Shown one piece after another: positions 38,941 through 52,814 of a stretch of DNA of 64,000 nucleotides. The notes under the pieces are model-generated. The model had not been told where the DNA came from and did no database searches. It saw nothing but the letters and a program-made list of their open reading frames with translations. Source of the stretch: Halocaridina rubra. Its lineage: Eukaryota; Arthropoda; Malacostraca; Decapoda; Atyidae. Position numbers and translations under genes: made by a program. The DNA lies in the NCBI GenBank assembly GCA_037179515.1, contig JAXCGZ010017026.1, forward strand, positions 62,001 to 126,000, read 5' to 3'. Every line of letters begins with the position of its first letter. The first letter of the stretch is position 1.

Positions 38941-40224
38941 TCTCTAATTCCTTGACATTCTGTTTTAATGTCCTAACAGCCACTCCTCCTCCTGTTACAT
39001 CCCCCAGAGATCCTTTACCACCCCTTCCCTGACCATTGGATGGGGGGGGGGACAGAGATGGCCTAATTCCCTTTCACAGAATAGAGAGGAAGAAAAAAAA
39101 GAGAAAATCTTCTATTTAAGCTTCACACAGAATGTATATATCTTCATATGAGTACTATTTAGTTACTCAATTCATCTCTTATCTGGTAACACAAATCCTA
39201 ACTTAAAATTTGACTTTGGTAATTTGAGGAAATACAAAAAATACAAAACATAAGTCCACTTGAAGGAAAATTCGAATTTGTATCTGAGGAGACACCCACC
39301 TGTTTCTGCTATATATTCTTCTTAACTGATAAAATGGTCATTTCAGAAGAAGAAGAAAATTATTAATAACTTGCTAACCAAGATATGTTATCACAGGGTC
39401 AGACTTTAAATCTAACTCAATTTATACAAAATAGAAAATTATAAAAGAGAAAGCAAAAAGAAAAAATAAGACAGCTGTGCTACTCGGCACCTTAACTCAG
39501 TACTGTTGACAGGTGTATTTATTGTATTTATTTAATTATTCAATTATTTCGTGTATCAAACTAACTATCAAGTTAATATAAATGGGAAGGATATTGATTA
39601 TAACAATATATGAAACCACAGGATCAGGTAAACGGCTGTAAGAGCTCTCCCCAATTTACACATAAAATTAAGTAATGTGATGACTTTGCCTCTGACAAGT
39701 CTTCTAACCTTCCTTCAAGGCAGAACAGGACAGCTTCTTCTCTTTCCCTTCTAAAGAGTATTCTAAATTTTTTTCTTTAATATTTTGGACAGTCTCGTTA
39801 ACTACAAATATATTTTTTTTACTCACAATACTCTGCAGAATCTCTTATTCAGGGAAATTTTGTTTAAGTTTTATACTTTTGTCTTGGTCACTCAAAAACT
39901 CAAGAAAAAATTCGAGAGATACTAATTATGTGTTCTAATGGCCGCCGTGTGTGTGTGCGTTTACATAAAAGGGATTCCTCATATAACGTCAGGGTTCCGT
40001 TCCTGACAGCTGATTCAAGTGAAAATCGATGTAATTCAGAACTCACTTAGATGTGAACCTAGGTCCCCAACCTATGTAAAAAATAAACCATCAAGAACAT
40101 AGAAAAAACTCTATGTTCCTAATGGTTGTCAAAACTATATAAAAACTAATCTTAATTCTATTCCTAAACTTTATACTGTACTGTAACTTTGGTTTGTTTG
40201 CATTGGGAGGGAGAGACTTGCTTA

Positions 40225-40425
40225 TCAGGAGAAAGATGGTTATGGCAGCTGCTGATGATTGTGGCCATGGTCATACAGGCTAATCCAAGATTGCAGCCAA
40301 TATTTGTAGAAGATTCTCCCTTTTCAGCATGGTTTACTATTTCAATTTTATTTCTATAGTGATGGCTTTTCTTTTCTTAGTGGCACTGCCATCAGAAGTG
40401 TCACTTACACGCTGTGGAGGCATTG
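40225..40425 (-). pseudogene. TIGD-like transposase, N-terminal HTH remnant (outer element)
   Basis: On the minus strand the nucleotide sequence matches 54900-55110 of the second copy: a basic N-terminus (MPPQRVSDTSDGSAT-like), then the CENP-B-type HTH region (IEIVNHAEKGESS and GLAWISLYDHGH-like words). The DDE domain is absent: the text passes from the HTH directly into the end region. Confidence 0.65.
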
Positions 40426-40940
40426 TAAAGTCCATAACGAGCGAACACAACGAGAGAGCAGACGAAAGCACAAATAGACACAATATGGTGGGCAGGAATA
40501 GACTGAGAGTTGTTCTTCTCCACTCCTAATGCAGTGTGATGCCTATTTCTTACACTAAGCTCAACAATCTATTTTGAATCAAATCGTATTTACAGTTATA
40601 TGTTTGGTATTTTTTCTTTTTAAATTCAATATATTTTTTTAATAAAACCAACTGTATATAAAAATACATTTTAAAAAAAGCCACTTACTTGATGAATATG
40701 AATACAGCTGTGCATTCAAGTGTAAATAAAATCGTATTTAGAGCTATGTGCTTGGTATTTTTTATTTTTTATATTCAATATAATTTTTCAATATAAATAA
40801 AAGCTGTATATAAAAAAATACATAAATAAAGACATTAACTTGATAAATACGAATAAAGAACAGCTGTGTTTGCTACTGTCATAATATATCAGGCCTTTGT
40901 AATGGCTCCACATATCATAACAGCTATATTTGTATTTGTG

Positions 40941-41125
40941 TGTTCAGGTTTTACTTCACGGACTCCCTTTTCTCCCAAAGGCTAGGACGGTTGCCCTCTT
41001 GCAAATGACTTGTTTTGGCAGATGTAATCATTACCCTAAGTGCATTCCCTTGCTAACATCAGACAGTGACGGGGCGCAAACCCTCGGCCTGACGCCTCAG
41101 AGTCACGGACGCTACCGCTTGAGCG
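40941..41125 (-). mobile_element. tRNA-derived SINE, family B, copy 3
   Basis: Minus-strand head CGCTCAAGCGGTAGCGTCC with a B-box-like GAGGGTTTGCGCC, and the body ending GGGAGTCCGTGAAGTAAAAC. It is inserted in the repeat-rich part of the outer TIGD element; the matching stretch near 55520 of the second copy is uninterrupted. Confidence 0.78.
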
Positions 41126-41326
41126 TATTTCAAATAAAATTGTATTTACAGCTATGTGTTTGGTATTTTTTTTTAATTTAAAATAATCTTTAATATAATC
41201 AAATAAATAAATAAAGCCATTAACTTGATAAATACGAATAAAGAAGTGCTGCTAGCTGTGTATTCGTGTGTATTTTTAATAAAATCATATTTACAGCTGT
41301 GTTTTTTTAAATTCAATATAATCCTT

Positions 41327-41330
<4 letters not shown>

Positions 41331-41397
<67 letters not shown>
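41331..41397. repeat. (TA)n microsatellite
   Basis: TA array grown in the outer element; the Tigger TIR begins at its right edge. Confidence 0.96.
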
Positions 41398-41400
<3 letters not shown>

Positions 41401-41458
41401 TGTTCCTTCAATTATCGCGATGGTTCGGTTCCGGGACCTGGCGCGAGACAGGAAAATC

Positions 41459-43630
41459 GCGAAGTAGGATCAGCCTATATGTACATAGATATTTTAATAT
41501 ATTTTTATGTTTACACTGTATAAACTCTCCCTGTACTGTTAACAAAGCACCCTTTACTTCATAAATAACAGCATGCAACGTAAATTTATATGAAAGTGAT
41601 AGATAAACTTACGGTGAATGAGGTGGTAATGACATGACATACTCATGTACATAGGTATTTTACAATTATTTTTACGTTTACATACTGTATAAACCCTCCC
41701 TGCACTGTTAAAAAAAAACACCCTTTACTTTATAAATAACAGCATGCAACGTAAATTTATATGAAAGTGATAGATAAAATTACGTTGAATGAGGTGGTAT
41801 TGACATGACATACTCATGTACATAGGTATTTTACAATTATTTTTACATTTACGTACTGTATAAACCCTCCCTGCACTGTTAAAAAAAACACCCTTTACTT
41901 TATAAATAACAGCATGCAACGTAAATTTCTATGAAAGTGATAGATAAAATTACCGTGAATGAAGTGGTAATGACATGACATACTCATGTACATAGGTATT
42001 TTACAATTATTTTTACTTTTACTTATTCTATAAACCCTCCCTGCACTGTTAAAAAAACACCCTTTACATTATAAATAACAGCATGCAACGTAAATTTATA
42101 TGTACGTGATAGGTAAACTTACTGTGAATGAGGTGGTAATGACGTTTCTTGACCCGGGAGGAAATTATTTCGCAGCCAATAAAAGCTTTACGGCTGCTTT
42201 TTGGGGGAGAAGAACATGGTAATGGGGAGTTGCTGTCGCTGTTTCTTCTTTTGTTGGAAGAGGGTATGGTAAGGAATCACGGCATCGTCGAGAATATTAC
42301 AGAAGGTCACCGAACGAACCATATTATCGTCATATTCCTACAAGAGTTTTTGGGCTGCTTTCACATGTTCATATATGGCTGCCAGACGTTTGAGTGTAAG
42401 GCCAGGTTCTTCAATTTCTTCGTGCATTTCCTCAAGTTCTTCCTCTTCTTCGCTCGCTGATTTCGTCATTTCTTCCAAGTCTTCATCACTCAAAGGCTGC
42501 GAGCGGCAGTCAATCAGTTCATTCACATCTTCGTAAGTCATATCGCGAAGTAGGATCAGCCTATATGTACATAGATATTTTAATATATTTTTATGTTTAC
42601 ACTGTATAAACCCTCCCTGTACTGTTAACAAAGCACCCTTTACTTCATAAATAACAGCATGCAACGTAAATTTATATGAAAGTGATAGATAAACTTACGG
42701 TGAATGAGGTGGTAATGACATGACATACTCATGTACATAGGTATTTTACAATTATTTTTACGTTTACATACTGTATAAACCCTCCCTGCACTGTTAAAAA
42801 AAAACACCATTTACTTTATAAATAACAGCATGCAACGTAAATTTATATGAAAGTGATAGATAAAATTACGGTGAATGAGGTGGTAATGACATGACATACT
42901 CATGTACATAGGTATTTTACAATTATTTTTACATTTACGTACTGTATAAACCCTCCCTGCACTGTTAAAAAAAACACCCTTTACTTTATAAATAACAGCA
43001 TGCAACGTAAATTTCTATGAAAGTGATAGATAAAATTACGATGAATGAAGTGGTAATGACATGACATACTCATGTACATAGGTATTTTACAATTATTTTT
43101 ACTTTTACTTATTCTATAAACCCTCCCTGCACTGTTAAAAAAAACACCCTTTACATTATAAATAACAGCATGCAACGTAAATTTATATGTACGTGATAGG
43201 TAAACTTACTGTGAATGAGGTGGTAATGACGTTTCTTGACCCCGGAGGAAATTATTTCGCAGTCAATACAAGCTTTACGGCTGCCTTTTGGGGGAGAAGA
43301 ACATGGTAATGGGGAGTTGCTATCGTTGTTTCTTCTTTTGTTGGAAGATGGTATGGTAAGGAATCACGGCATCGTCGAGAATATTACAGAAGGTCACCGA
43401 ACGAACCATATTATCGTCATATTCCTACAAGAGTTTTTGGGCTGCTTTCACATGTTCATATATGGCTGCCAGACGTTCGAGTGTAAGGCCAGGTTCTTCA
43501 ATTTCTTCGTGCATTTCCTCAAGTTCTTCCTCTTCTTCGCTCGCTGATTTCGTCATTTCTTCCAAGTCTTCATCACTCAAAGGCTGCGAGCGGCAGTCAA
43601 TCAGTTCATTCACATCTTCGTAAGTCATAT
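41459..43630. repeat. 1.09-kb tandem duplication containing two blocks of ~170-bp repeats
   Basis: Copy 1 (about 41459-42544) and copy 2 (about 42545-43630) each start CGCGAAGTAGGATCAG or its equivalent, hold four ~170-bp units (AACAGCATGCAACGTAAAT at about 41570, 41741, 41911 and 42077, and again at 42655, 42827, 42998 and 43163), and end with the 3' part of the transposase (to CTTCGTAAGTCATAT). The offset between copies is 1,086-1,087 bp. The junction CATAT/CGCGAAG at 42543 marks the breakpoint. Confidence 0.9.
42338..42541 (-). pseudogene. duplicated transposase C-terminus
   Basis: Codes on the minus strand for MTYEDVNELIDCRSQPLSDE and the following acidic tail, the same 67-residue end as the main transposase at 43425-43628. 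It is a by-product of the tandem duplication, without a DDE domain. Confidence 0.85.
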
Positions 43631-45030
43631 CTTTAACGCCTTCTCCTCCTAGCAATGCAGTCAACTTCACAGCTTTCGCAACTGCCGAGTTATGGACTTC
43701 GTCAGGAGCAAATCCCTTGTAGTCGTGGATGACTTCGGGCCACAATTTTTTCCAGCTGGCATTGATTGTGGCCGACTTCATCTCTTTGATTGCATTCTGA
43801 ATATCTTGAAGGCATGTGGCAATCGTGTAATTATGCCAGTACGTTTTCATTGAGAATTCTTTGTCCGAATCCATGGATTTAACCAGGTTTGCCAGGGCAT
43901 TTCGTGTGTAGCGGGCCTTGAACGGACGAATAATGCCTTGATCCATAGGCTGAATCAGTGACGTCGCATTCGGTGGCAGGAACCTGACTTGAACACCGTT
44001 ATATTCGAGATTAGTTGCGTGGCCACCAGCATTATCCATCAAAAGAAGGACTTTAAACTCAAGGCCTTTTTCCGCAAGATAAAGTTTAACCTGAGGGATA
44101 AAGCATTGGTGAAACCAGACCAATGTGAGGCTTTTTGTGATCCAGGCCTTAGGGTTATGCATCCAATACACTGGCAGCAGATTCTTATTCTTGTTCTTCA
44201 AAGCCCTAGGGTTCTTTGACTTGTAGATAAGCCCGGGCTTTAACATGAAGCCCACAGCCTTCCCGCACATGATGAGGGTAACGCGATCTTTGTGCGCTTT
44301 AAATCCCAGGGCTGTAGCTTCTTCCTTGAAGAGAAAAGTGCGAGATGGCGTTCTCTTCCAAAATAAGCCAGTCTCATCCATGTTGAAGACTTGCTCAGGA
44401 ACATATTCCCCTTCGGCGATAATTTTCTTGAAGTCGTTCTTCACGTAATTTTCTGTGGCAGCTGTATCTGCAGAGGCAGCTTCGCCATGCACTGAAACGC
44501 TTTTTAAGCCATAGTGTTTTTGAAATTTGCTAGCAATGAACGGTTGTATCCTCGGTGGAGAATCGCTGGAGGGTCCTGGTTGTGGGTCGTCGATATCTTC
44601 TTCTCTCCCCTCCTTCTCTCCACGTCGCCACTGTCGTCGACAGGTTCGCTTGTAGCGAATGTATCGTACAGCTTCTTCGCCTTTGTTTTTATGATATTGC
44701 TATCTAAGCTGATGTTTTTCTTTCTGTAATCAGCAATCCACAGGGCCAAAGCAGCTTCCATCCGCACTACTGCCTTATTGTGGGATGTTACGACCCTCTT
44801 CGCTGATTTATTAAAAGAAATACTCGCTGTTTTCCTGATCTTTGCCTCGTCCTTTTTGATGTAGCGAACAGTAGAATCATTGAGGCCAAAATAGCGGCCG
44901 ACATCCGTAAACCTTTTTCCTTCTTCAACATAACTAAGAGTTTCACCTTATCTATTATGGTTAACATCCTCCTTTGCTGCTTAGGCTGACTACCAGAAGC
45001 CTTAGAAGATGAAGGACGTTTGGGAGGCAT
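43425..45030 (-). pseudogene. Tigger/TIGD-like transposase, frameshifted
   Basis: Three consecutive minus-strand frames reconstruct the order only by alignment: 45030-44788 (basic N-terminus MPPKRPSSSK and psq/CENP-B HTH; the frame is lost after about residue 48), 44767-44504 (second HTH, ALALWIADYRKKNI), and 44492-43425 (355 aa). The last holds the DDE domain: FNMDETGLFWKR (Asp39), LLLMDNAGGHA (Asp153) and SLIQPMDQGII (Asp184), all three acidic residues kept, then an acidic Glu-rich tail. The catalytic part is therefore intact but detached from the DNA-binding part by at least two frameshifts. Confidence 0.88.
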
Positions 45031-45059
45031 TGCAAAGGTTAAATTACGCGTGAAAATAA

Positions 45060-46624
<1,565 letters not shown>

Positions 46625-46649
46625 TGTGCTGTGATATAACAGTTTATTT

Positions 46650-47007
<358 letters not shown>

Positions 47008-47025
47008 TGGTGGCAGCGCTCAATA
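47008..47025 (+). other. gypsy primer binding site, tRNA-Leu-like
   Basis: TGGTGGCAGCGCTC immediately follows the LTR; complementary to the GCTGCCACCA 3' end known for animal tRNA-Leu. Confidence 0.7.
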
Positions 47026-47120
47026 GACTAAGTATGGCTTGCTGTTCATTTTTAATATAAGGCATTACGTATTATACAGGATCTTTCTGTTAGATTAAGT
47101 AAATAAGACTACCGACCGAC

Positions 47121-49445
47121 ATGGCGACAGCTAATCTAGCCCCTCCAGATAAATTCGCATTAAAGAGCGAAAGTGAGCAAGATTGGCGATTTTTTCGTCA
47201 AAAATTCGAGCTGTATATACTTGCAGCAGGTTTAAATGATAAACCAAGTGAAGTGAAGGTAGCATTACTTTTGACCCATGGGGGTGACGAACTGCTTCGA
47301 GTGTATAGTGCTATAGAGTTTGGTCCCGTTATTGTAGGGGAGAGTGGATCTCGTGATGACCCTAGCAAGGACTTAAACGTGGTATTACAGAAGCTAGATG
47401 AGCATTTTGCCCCTAGGAAGCTAATAATAGCATCAAGATATAGGTTTAGATGCTGTACTCAGAAAGCTGATGAGAACCTGGATGAATTTATTACTAGAAT
47501 AAAAACTATGGTTAAGGATTGTGATTTTGCAGCAGAAAAAGATGAGGCAATTCGTGATCAAATTGTTTTTGGCTGTAAAGAAGATAAACTCAGAGAGAAA
47601 TTTCTGAGAGAAGAATGTATTTCACTGATAGATACGCTCAAAATTTGTGAGGCACATCAAGCATCGCAGAGACAAATGCAAATGATAAAAAGTGAAAATA
47701 CAGCAAAGTCGGTCATAAATAAAGTTAAATCGACAAAGAACTTTAAGCAGAGTAGGCCTAGTAGACATTCAGCAGACCGAAAGAGTGAGGACCCAAGTTT
47801 TGTGAACAAGAACCAGTATAGGCCTAAGTCAAACCAAAGTTTGTCAACGAAGGATCCGGCTCTACGAAAATGTAAGTTCTGCGGAACAAGACACGTGTGG
47901 AGTAAGAAGAAATGTCCAGCCTATGGAGAGAGATGCAACTACTGCAACAGGCTGAATCACTTCGAATCTCAATGTTTGGAGAAAAATGGACATGCACAAG
48001 CATCTAAGAAGATGGGTGTGAATGCAGTGGATGGTGACGATTCTAGTTCAGATACTCCAGCCGAATATATCCTAGGTGTCAAGTTGCAGACGAGACGTGG
48101 AGAGCCAGAAGAAACGACGGTGAACAAAAGTGATAATCCCTGTACACAGCAAGTGATGAAAGTGAATAAAGTGTCAAGGAAATCCAAATATCTATATACC
48201 GATCTGAGAGTTGGTGAAAATAGTGTCAAATTTCAAATCGATAGCGGAGCAGGTGTAAATGTGTTACCTCGAAATATGGTTCCCAATAATATAAAAACTG
48301 AATCTAGTGAAGGGTTACAACTAGAAATGTGGAATAATTCTGCAGCCAAACCATTTGGAAAATGTAGAATTAAAGTGAAAAATGAGATAAATTCAAAGAG
48401 ATATAATGTTGAGTTTATTATAGTGGCTGAGAATTATATGCCTTTGTTAGGAAAACGTGCATCAGAACAGATGGGTTTCCTTACCATCAATTATGATAAC
48501 ATATGTTCTGTACACAGTGAATCTTGTAATACTGATGTTTTTCAGGAATATTCAGATGTATTTTGTAATGAAATTGGTAAGTTACCTGGGGTGGTACATA
48601 TGACTTTAGACAGAGAAGTCAAGCCATTTGCTATATCTTCACGTAGAGTGCCAATTCAACTTAAAAGGAAGGTAAAATCCAAATTATCTGAGTTAGAGAA
48701 ACAAAATGTCATTTGTAAAGTAGACGAACCAACTGAATGGGTGAGTCGCATGGTAGTAGCTTCTAAGAAAAATAGTGAAGACATAAGAATTTGCATAGAT
48801 CCTCAGCAATTAAATAAAGCCATAATTAGAGAAATGCATCCTTTGCCAATTATCGATGATGTTTTACCTGAATTAGCACAAGCTAAAGTGTTCTCTAAAC
48901 TAGATTTAAGAAATGGATATTGGCACTGTGATTTGGATGAAGAGTCAAGTCATTTAACTACCTTTCAAACCCCTTTTGGAAGATATCGGTGGCTTAGACT
49001 GCCCTTTGGCCTAGCAATCAGTAGTGAAGTTTTTCAGAAACGACTGCAGAACTCTTTAGATGGTTTGCTAGGAATAATATGCATTGCTGATGACATTTTG
49101 GTATATGGAATAGGTAATTCTCTAGAAGAAGCACAGTTAGATCATGATGAAAATTTAAGAAATTTACTGGAACGATGTCGTAAGCATGGTATCCGTCTTA
49201 ACAGAGAAAAGGCTGAAATAAGAAAGAGTGAGATAACATTTCTTGGACATGTAATAACTAATGAAGGCCTTAAGCCAGATCCCAGTAAAATTGAAGCAAT
49301 TGTATCGATGAAAGCTCCAACTAATGTCACTGAGATTCAATGCTTTTGTGGAATGATAAACTATTTGTCAGAATTCATGCCTAGACTCTCTGGCCTGATG
49401 GTGCCCATACGACAACTTTTACGTAAAGACAAAGAATGGTGTTGA
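47121..49445 (+). CDS. gypsy Gag-Pol, N-terminal part (gag, protease, RT) up to an in-frame TGA
   Basis: 774 codons. Residues 1-230 are the retrotransposon capsid region (FRQKFELYILAAGL, LDEHFAPRK, ITRIKTMVKDCDF). Residues about 250-285 hold a double Cys/His knuckle (CKFCGTRHVW..CPAYG, CNYCNRLNHFESQC). The aspartic protease active site FQIDSGAGVNVLP is at about 372. RT spans about 500-700: SKLDLRNGYWHCDL at about 591 (catalytic Asp) and IADDILVYG at about 654 (catalytic Asp pair). The frame ends at TGA 49443-49445 (KEWC-stop), where related elements continue into RNase H in the same frame. Confidence 0.93.
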   Translation: MATANLAPPDKFALKSESEQDWRFFRQKFELYILAAGLNDKPSEVKVALLLTHGGDELLRVYSAIEFGPVIVGESGSRDDPSKDLNVVLQKLDEHFAPRKLIIASRYRFRCCTQKADENLDEFITRIKTMVKDCDFAAEKDEAIRDQIVFGCKEDKLREKFLREECISLIDTLKICEAHQASQRQMQMIKSENTAKSVINKVKSTKNFKQSRPSRHSADRKSEDPSFVNKNQYRPKSNQSLSTKDPALRKCKFCGTRHVWSKKKCPAYGERCNYCNRLNHFESQCLEKNGHAQASKKMGVNAVDGDDSSSDTPAEYILGVKLQTRRGEPEETTVNKSDNPCTQQVMKVNKVSRKSKYLYTDLRVGENSVKFQIDSGAGVNVLPRNMVPNNIKTESSEGLQLEMWNNSAAKPFGKCRIKVKNEINSKRYNVEFIIVAENYMPLLGKRASEQMGFLTINYDNICSVHSESCNTDVFQEYSDVFCNEIGKLPGVVHMTLDREVKPFAISSRRVPIQLKRKVKSKLSELEKQNVICKVDEPTEWVSRMVVASKKNSEDIRICIDPQQLNKAIIREMHPLPIIDDVLPELAQAKVFSKLDLRNGYWHCDLDEESSHLTTFQTPFGRYRWLRLPFGLAISSEVFQKRLQNSLDGLLGIICIADDILVYGIGNSLEEAQLDHDENLRNLLERCRKHGIRLNREKAEIRKSEITFLGHVITNEGLKPDPSKIEAIVSMKAPTNVTEIQCFCGMINYLSEFMPRLSGLMVPIRQLLRKDKEWC

Positions 49446-51293
49446 GGTGATGAACAGGCTACTGCTTTTGAGAAAATTAAGTGTTGCATCACTAAAACTC
49501 CAATTCTTGCTTATTATGATCAAAATAAACAGCTAGTTATACAGTGTGATGCTAGCAAATGTGGACTTGGTGCAGTTCTAATGCAAGGTGGTAAACCGTT
49601 GTCTTATGCAAGCAGAGCTCTAACTGACACGGAAACAAGGTATGCTCAGATAGAGAAAGAAATGCTGGCTATTGTGTTTGCTTTAAAGAAATTCCATCAG
49701 TACACTTTTGGACAACATACTTTGGTTATAACTGATCACAAACCACTTCAGAATATAATCTTGAAACCATTAGATAGAGCACCAAAGAGGTTACAAGGCA
49801 TGTTATTGACTGCACAACAATACGATATTGAACTTAAGCATACTGCTGGTAAGAACATGCATATAGCAGATTTGCTGTCTCGATCATTTCTAAGTGAAAC
49901 TGAAAATGGTAATGATTTTGAATATGTTAATGTTGTATCTTATTTGCCTATTAGGGAAGACAGGTTAAAGAAAATTCGTGATGCTGTGGCCAGTGATGAA
50001 ATTTTGCTTGAAGTGACAAATATGATAACAAATGGGTGGCCAGAGTATAAATGTAATGTACCTATAACTGTTTTGCCTTATTATCATATTAGAGATGAAC
50101 TATCTATACAGAATGGACTTGTATTTAAAGGTGATAGAGTTGTGATTCCTGCCAATTTGAGGAAAGAAATTAAACAGGCTATTCACTCTTGTCACATTGG
50201 CGTAGAAAGTTGTCTACGAAGGGCTCGTGAGTGTGTATATTGGCCTGGTATGAATGGTGATATTAAAGAACATATTTCTCAATGTGAAATCTGTTGCAAA
50301 TTTCAAAAATCTCAGCAGAAAGAAACTCTTATGCCACATGAAGTGTCTGATAGGCCATGGGAGAAAGTTGGCACAGATATTTTTGAATTGAGTAATCAGT
50401 TTTATCTTGTAACAGTAGACTATTTCAGTAATTTCTGGGAAATTGATAGGTTAGAAGATATAAAAGCATCTACTATTATACGTAAGCTAAAAGCACATTT
50501 TGCAAGGTATGGTACTCCTTCCATCTTAGTTAGTGACTGTGGAACTCAATTTACAAGTGATATATTTCAGAATTTTATAAGAGTGTGGGATATAGAACAT
50601 TGTACGTCAAGCCCTAAACATCCTCAGTCTAATGGACAGGCAGAATCCGCTGTAAAAACTGCAAAGTCCATACGCAGAAAAGCCATAGAAAGCAATAATG
50701 ACCCTTATTTGGCAATATTAGACTACCGTAATTGTCCGTCTCACAGTGATGAATACAGTCCGGCTCAAAAAAGCCTAGGGAGACGCACACGTACTCTTCT
50801 CCCAGTTTCTTCAAAGTTGTTGAAACCATCTGAGATCAATGTAGATAAAATTAAGATTAACAGACATTATAGAAATAGCAGGTCAGCTAAATATTACAAT
50901 GTGCATGCCAAAGATCTTGATCCTTTACAGGAAGATGATGTTGTGAGAATAAAACCCACTGTAATGGGAAAGAAAGCTTGGGAAAAAGGTATTGTGAAGG
51001 AACGTTTAGACGAGAGATCTTATGAAATTTCAACTGATGCTGGTTTATTGAGAAGAAATAGAGTAGACCTTAATAAGTCAAATGAAAGAAATGTTTCGCA
51101 TCACAGTAGTGAAGATTCTAGTAATGTAGTACAAAGTCAGCAACAGGTTGAAATTCCACAGGATAAACATGTGAACCCAACAAGTGAGAATCTCAGAGTT
51201 CAAGAGTCTTTCACTCCTCAAAAGAGAATCACAAGGAGTACAAGGAATATTTTACCCTCTAAATATAATGATTTTGTTGTTTACAAAGAGTGA
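49446..51293 (+). CDS. gypsy Pol, C-terminal part (RNase H, integrase), same frame after TGA
   Basis: Same reading frame as the upstream part; the first Met is at 49581, but homology begins right after the TGA (DEQATAFEKIK). RNase H: QCDASKCGLGAVL, IEKEMLAIVFALKKF, TDHKPL. Integrase: zinc-binding HSCH..CEICC, core Asp in VGTDIFELS, Asp in VSDCGTQFTSD, Glu in SNGQAESAVKTAKS. Then a C-terminal basic region (VRIKPTVMGKKAWEKGIV). All recognised catalytic residues are kept. Without read-through of the TGA this part would not be made with Gag. Confidence 0.9.
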   Translation, partial: GDEQATAFEKIKCCITKTPILAYYDQNKQLVIQCDASKCGLGAVLMQGGKPLSYASRALTDTETRYAQIEKEMLAIVFALKKFHQYTFGQHTLVITDHKPLQNIILKPLDRAPKRLQGMLLTAQQYDIELKHTAGKNMHIADLLSRSFLSETENGNDFEYVNVVSYLPIREDRLKKIRDAVASDEILLEVTNMITNGWPEYKCNVPITVLPYYHIRDELSIQNGLVFKGDRVVIPANLRKEIKQAIHSCHIGVESCLRRARECVYWPGMNGDIKEHISQCEICCKFQKSQQKETLMPHEVSDRPWEKVGTDIFELSNQFYLVTVDYFSNFWEIDRLEDIKASTIIRKLKAHFARYGTPSILVSDCGTQFTSDIFQNFIRVWDIEHCTSSPKHPQSNGQAESAVKTAKSIRRKAIESNNDPYLAILDYRNCPSHSDEYSPAQKSLGRRTRTLLPVSSKLLKPSEINVDKIKINRHYRNSRSAKYYNVHAKDLDPLQEDDVVRIKPTVMGKKAWEKGIVKERLDERSYEISTDAGLLRRNRVDLNKSNERNVSHHSSEDSSNVVQSQQQVEIPQDKHVNPTSENLRVQESFTPQKRITRSTRNILPSKYNDFVVYKE

Positions 51294-51338
51294 TTTATTT
51301 TTCGTTTTCAAGATGATAACTTATTTTTTTTTCTTCAT

Positions 51339-51349
51339 AAAAAGAGGGA
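51339..51349 (+). other. gypsy polypurine tract
   Basis: AAAAAGAGGGA directly before the 3' LTR. Confidence 0.85.

Positions 51350-51894
<545 letters not shown>

Positions 51895-51962
<68 letters not shown>
51895..51962. repeat. (TA)n microsatellite
   Basis: TA array shared as the boundary of the outer TIGD element and the pogo MITE. Confidence 0.96.
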
Positions 51963-51965
<3 letters not shown>

Positions 51966-52344
51966 TAATCCCTCACTATTTCGCGGTTCACCTATCGAGA
52001 ATTCAATGCATCGCGGATTTATTTATTTATTTATTTACTTTTTTTTTTTTGACACCAGGACGGGCCAAAAAAATGATAAACTAAAACAGCCTTTATCAGG
52101 CTGTAAAGAGAAGCAAAGATAGAGAGTGTAATGACCTGTCTGATGTGAAGGGATTATAAAAGATGTGTAATAAATATCCAATTCTCTGCTGGGTTTTAAT
52201 ATACCTCTGCATCACTTTCATGATGTCTATTCCAATCATTCTCCTTAGATATTATTATTATTATAATTATTATTATTATCAATATTGTTATTATTATTAT
52301 TGGAGACAATAATTTTCCTTTGATGATGATTGTGGAGATTATTA

Positions 52345-52412
<68 letters not shown>

Positions 52413-52554
52413 AATAATATTATTATTATTATTATTGTTAAGGGCTCATCATTGTTTGTACATCTGTTGGTTTATTTACTTTAATAACTGTGTACAGTGC
52501 CCCTCCCTAGTTGGCTGGGACAAAGAGAGTGTGGGGGGTTGGGTAGAATAGAAT

Positions 52555-52597
<43 letters not shown>

Positions 52598-52633
52598 TAT
52601 ATATTGTAAAAATAATGGTTTAGTTACAAATTT

Positions 52634-52705
<72 letters not shown>

Positions 52706-52743
52706 ATCTCCACAATCGTCATCAAAGGAAAATTATTGTTGCC

Positions 52744-52814
<71 letters not shown>

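Larger units (their letters stand above)
35232..39957 (-). mobile_element. CR1-type LINE, nearly full length (minus array, copy M4)
   Basis: About 4.7 kb on the minus strand: 5' region (39957-38940) matching 15431-16459, ORF1 (about 38940-38110), endonuclease (38109-37110), linker (37090-36700), RT (36680-35290) and the terminal repeat (35232-35260). It shares with copy M3 the deletion that removes RT motif A and a thumb-region deletion. All frames are broken. Confidence 0.87.

Noticed and set aside
41725..43175. Repeated 64-aa ORF (MHAVIYKVKG...)
   Set aside because: It is the translation of the ~170-bp noncoding tandem unit, present once per unit and ending wherever the unit ends.
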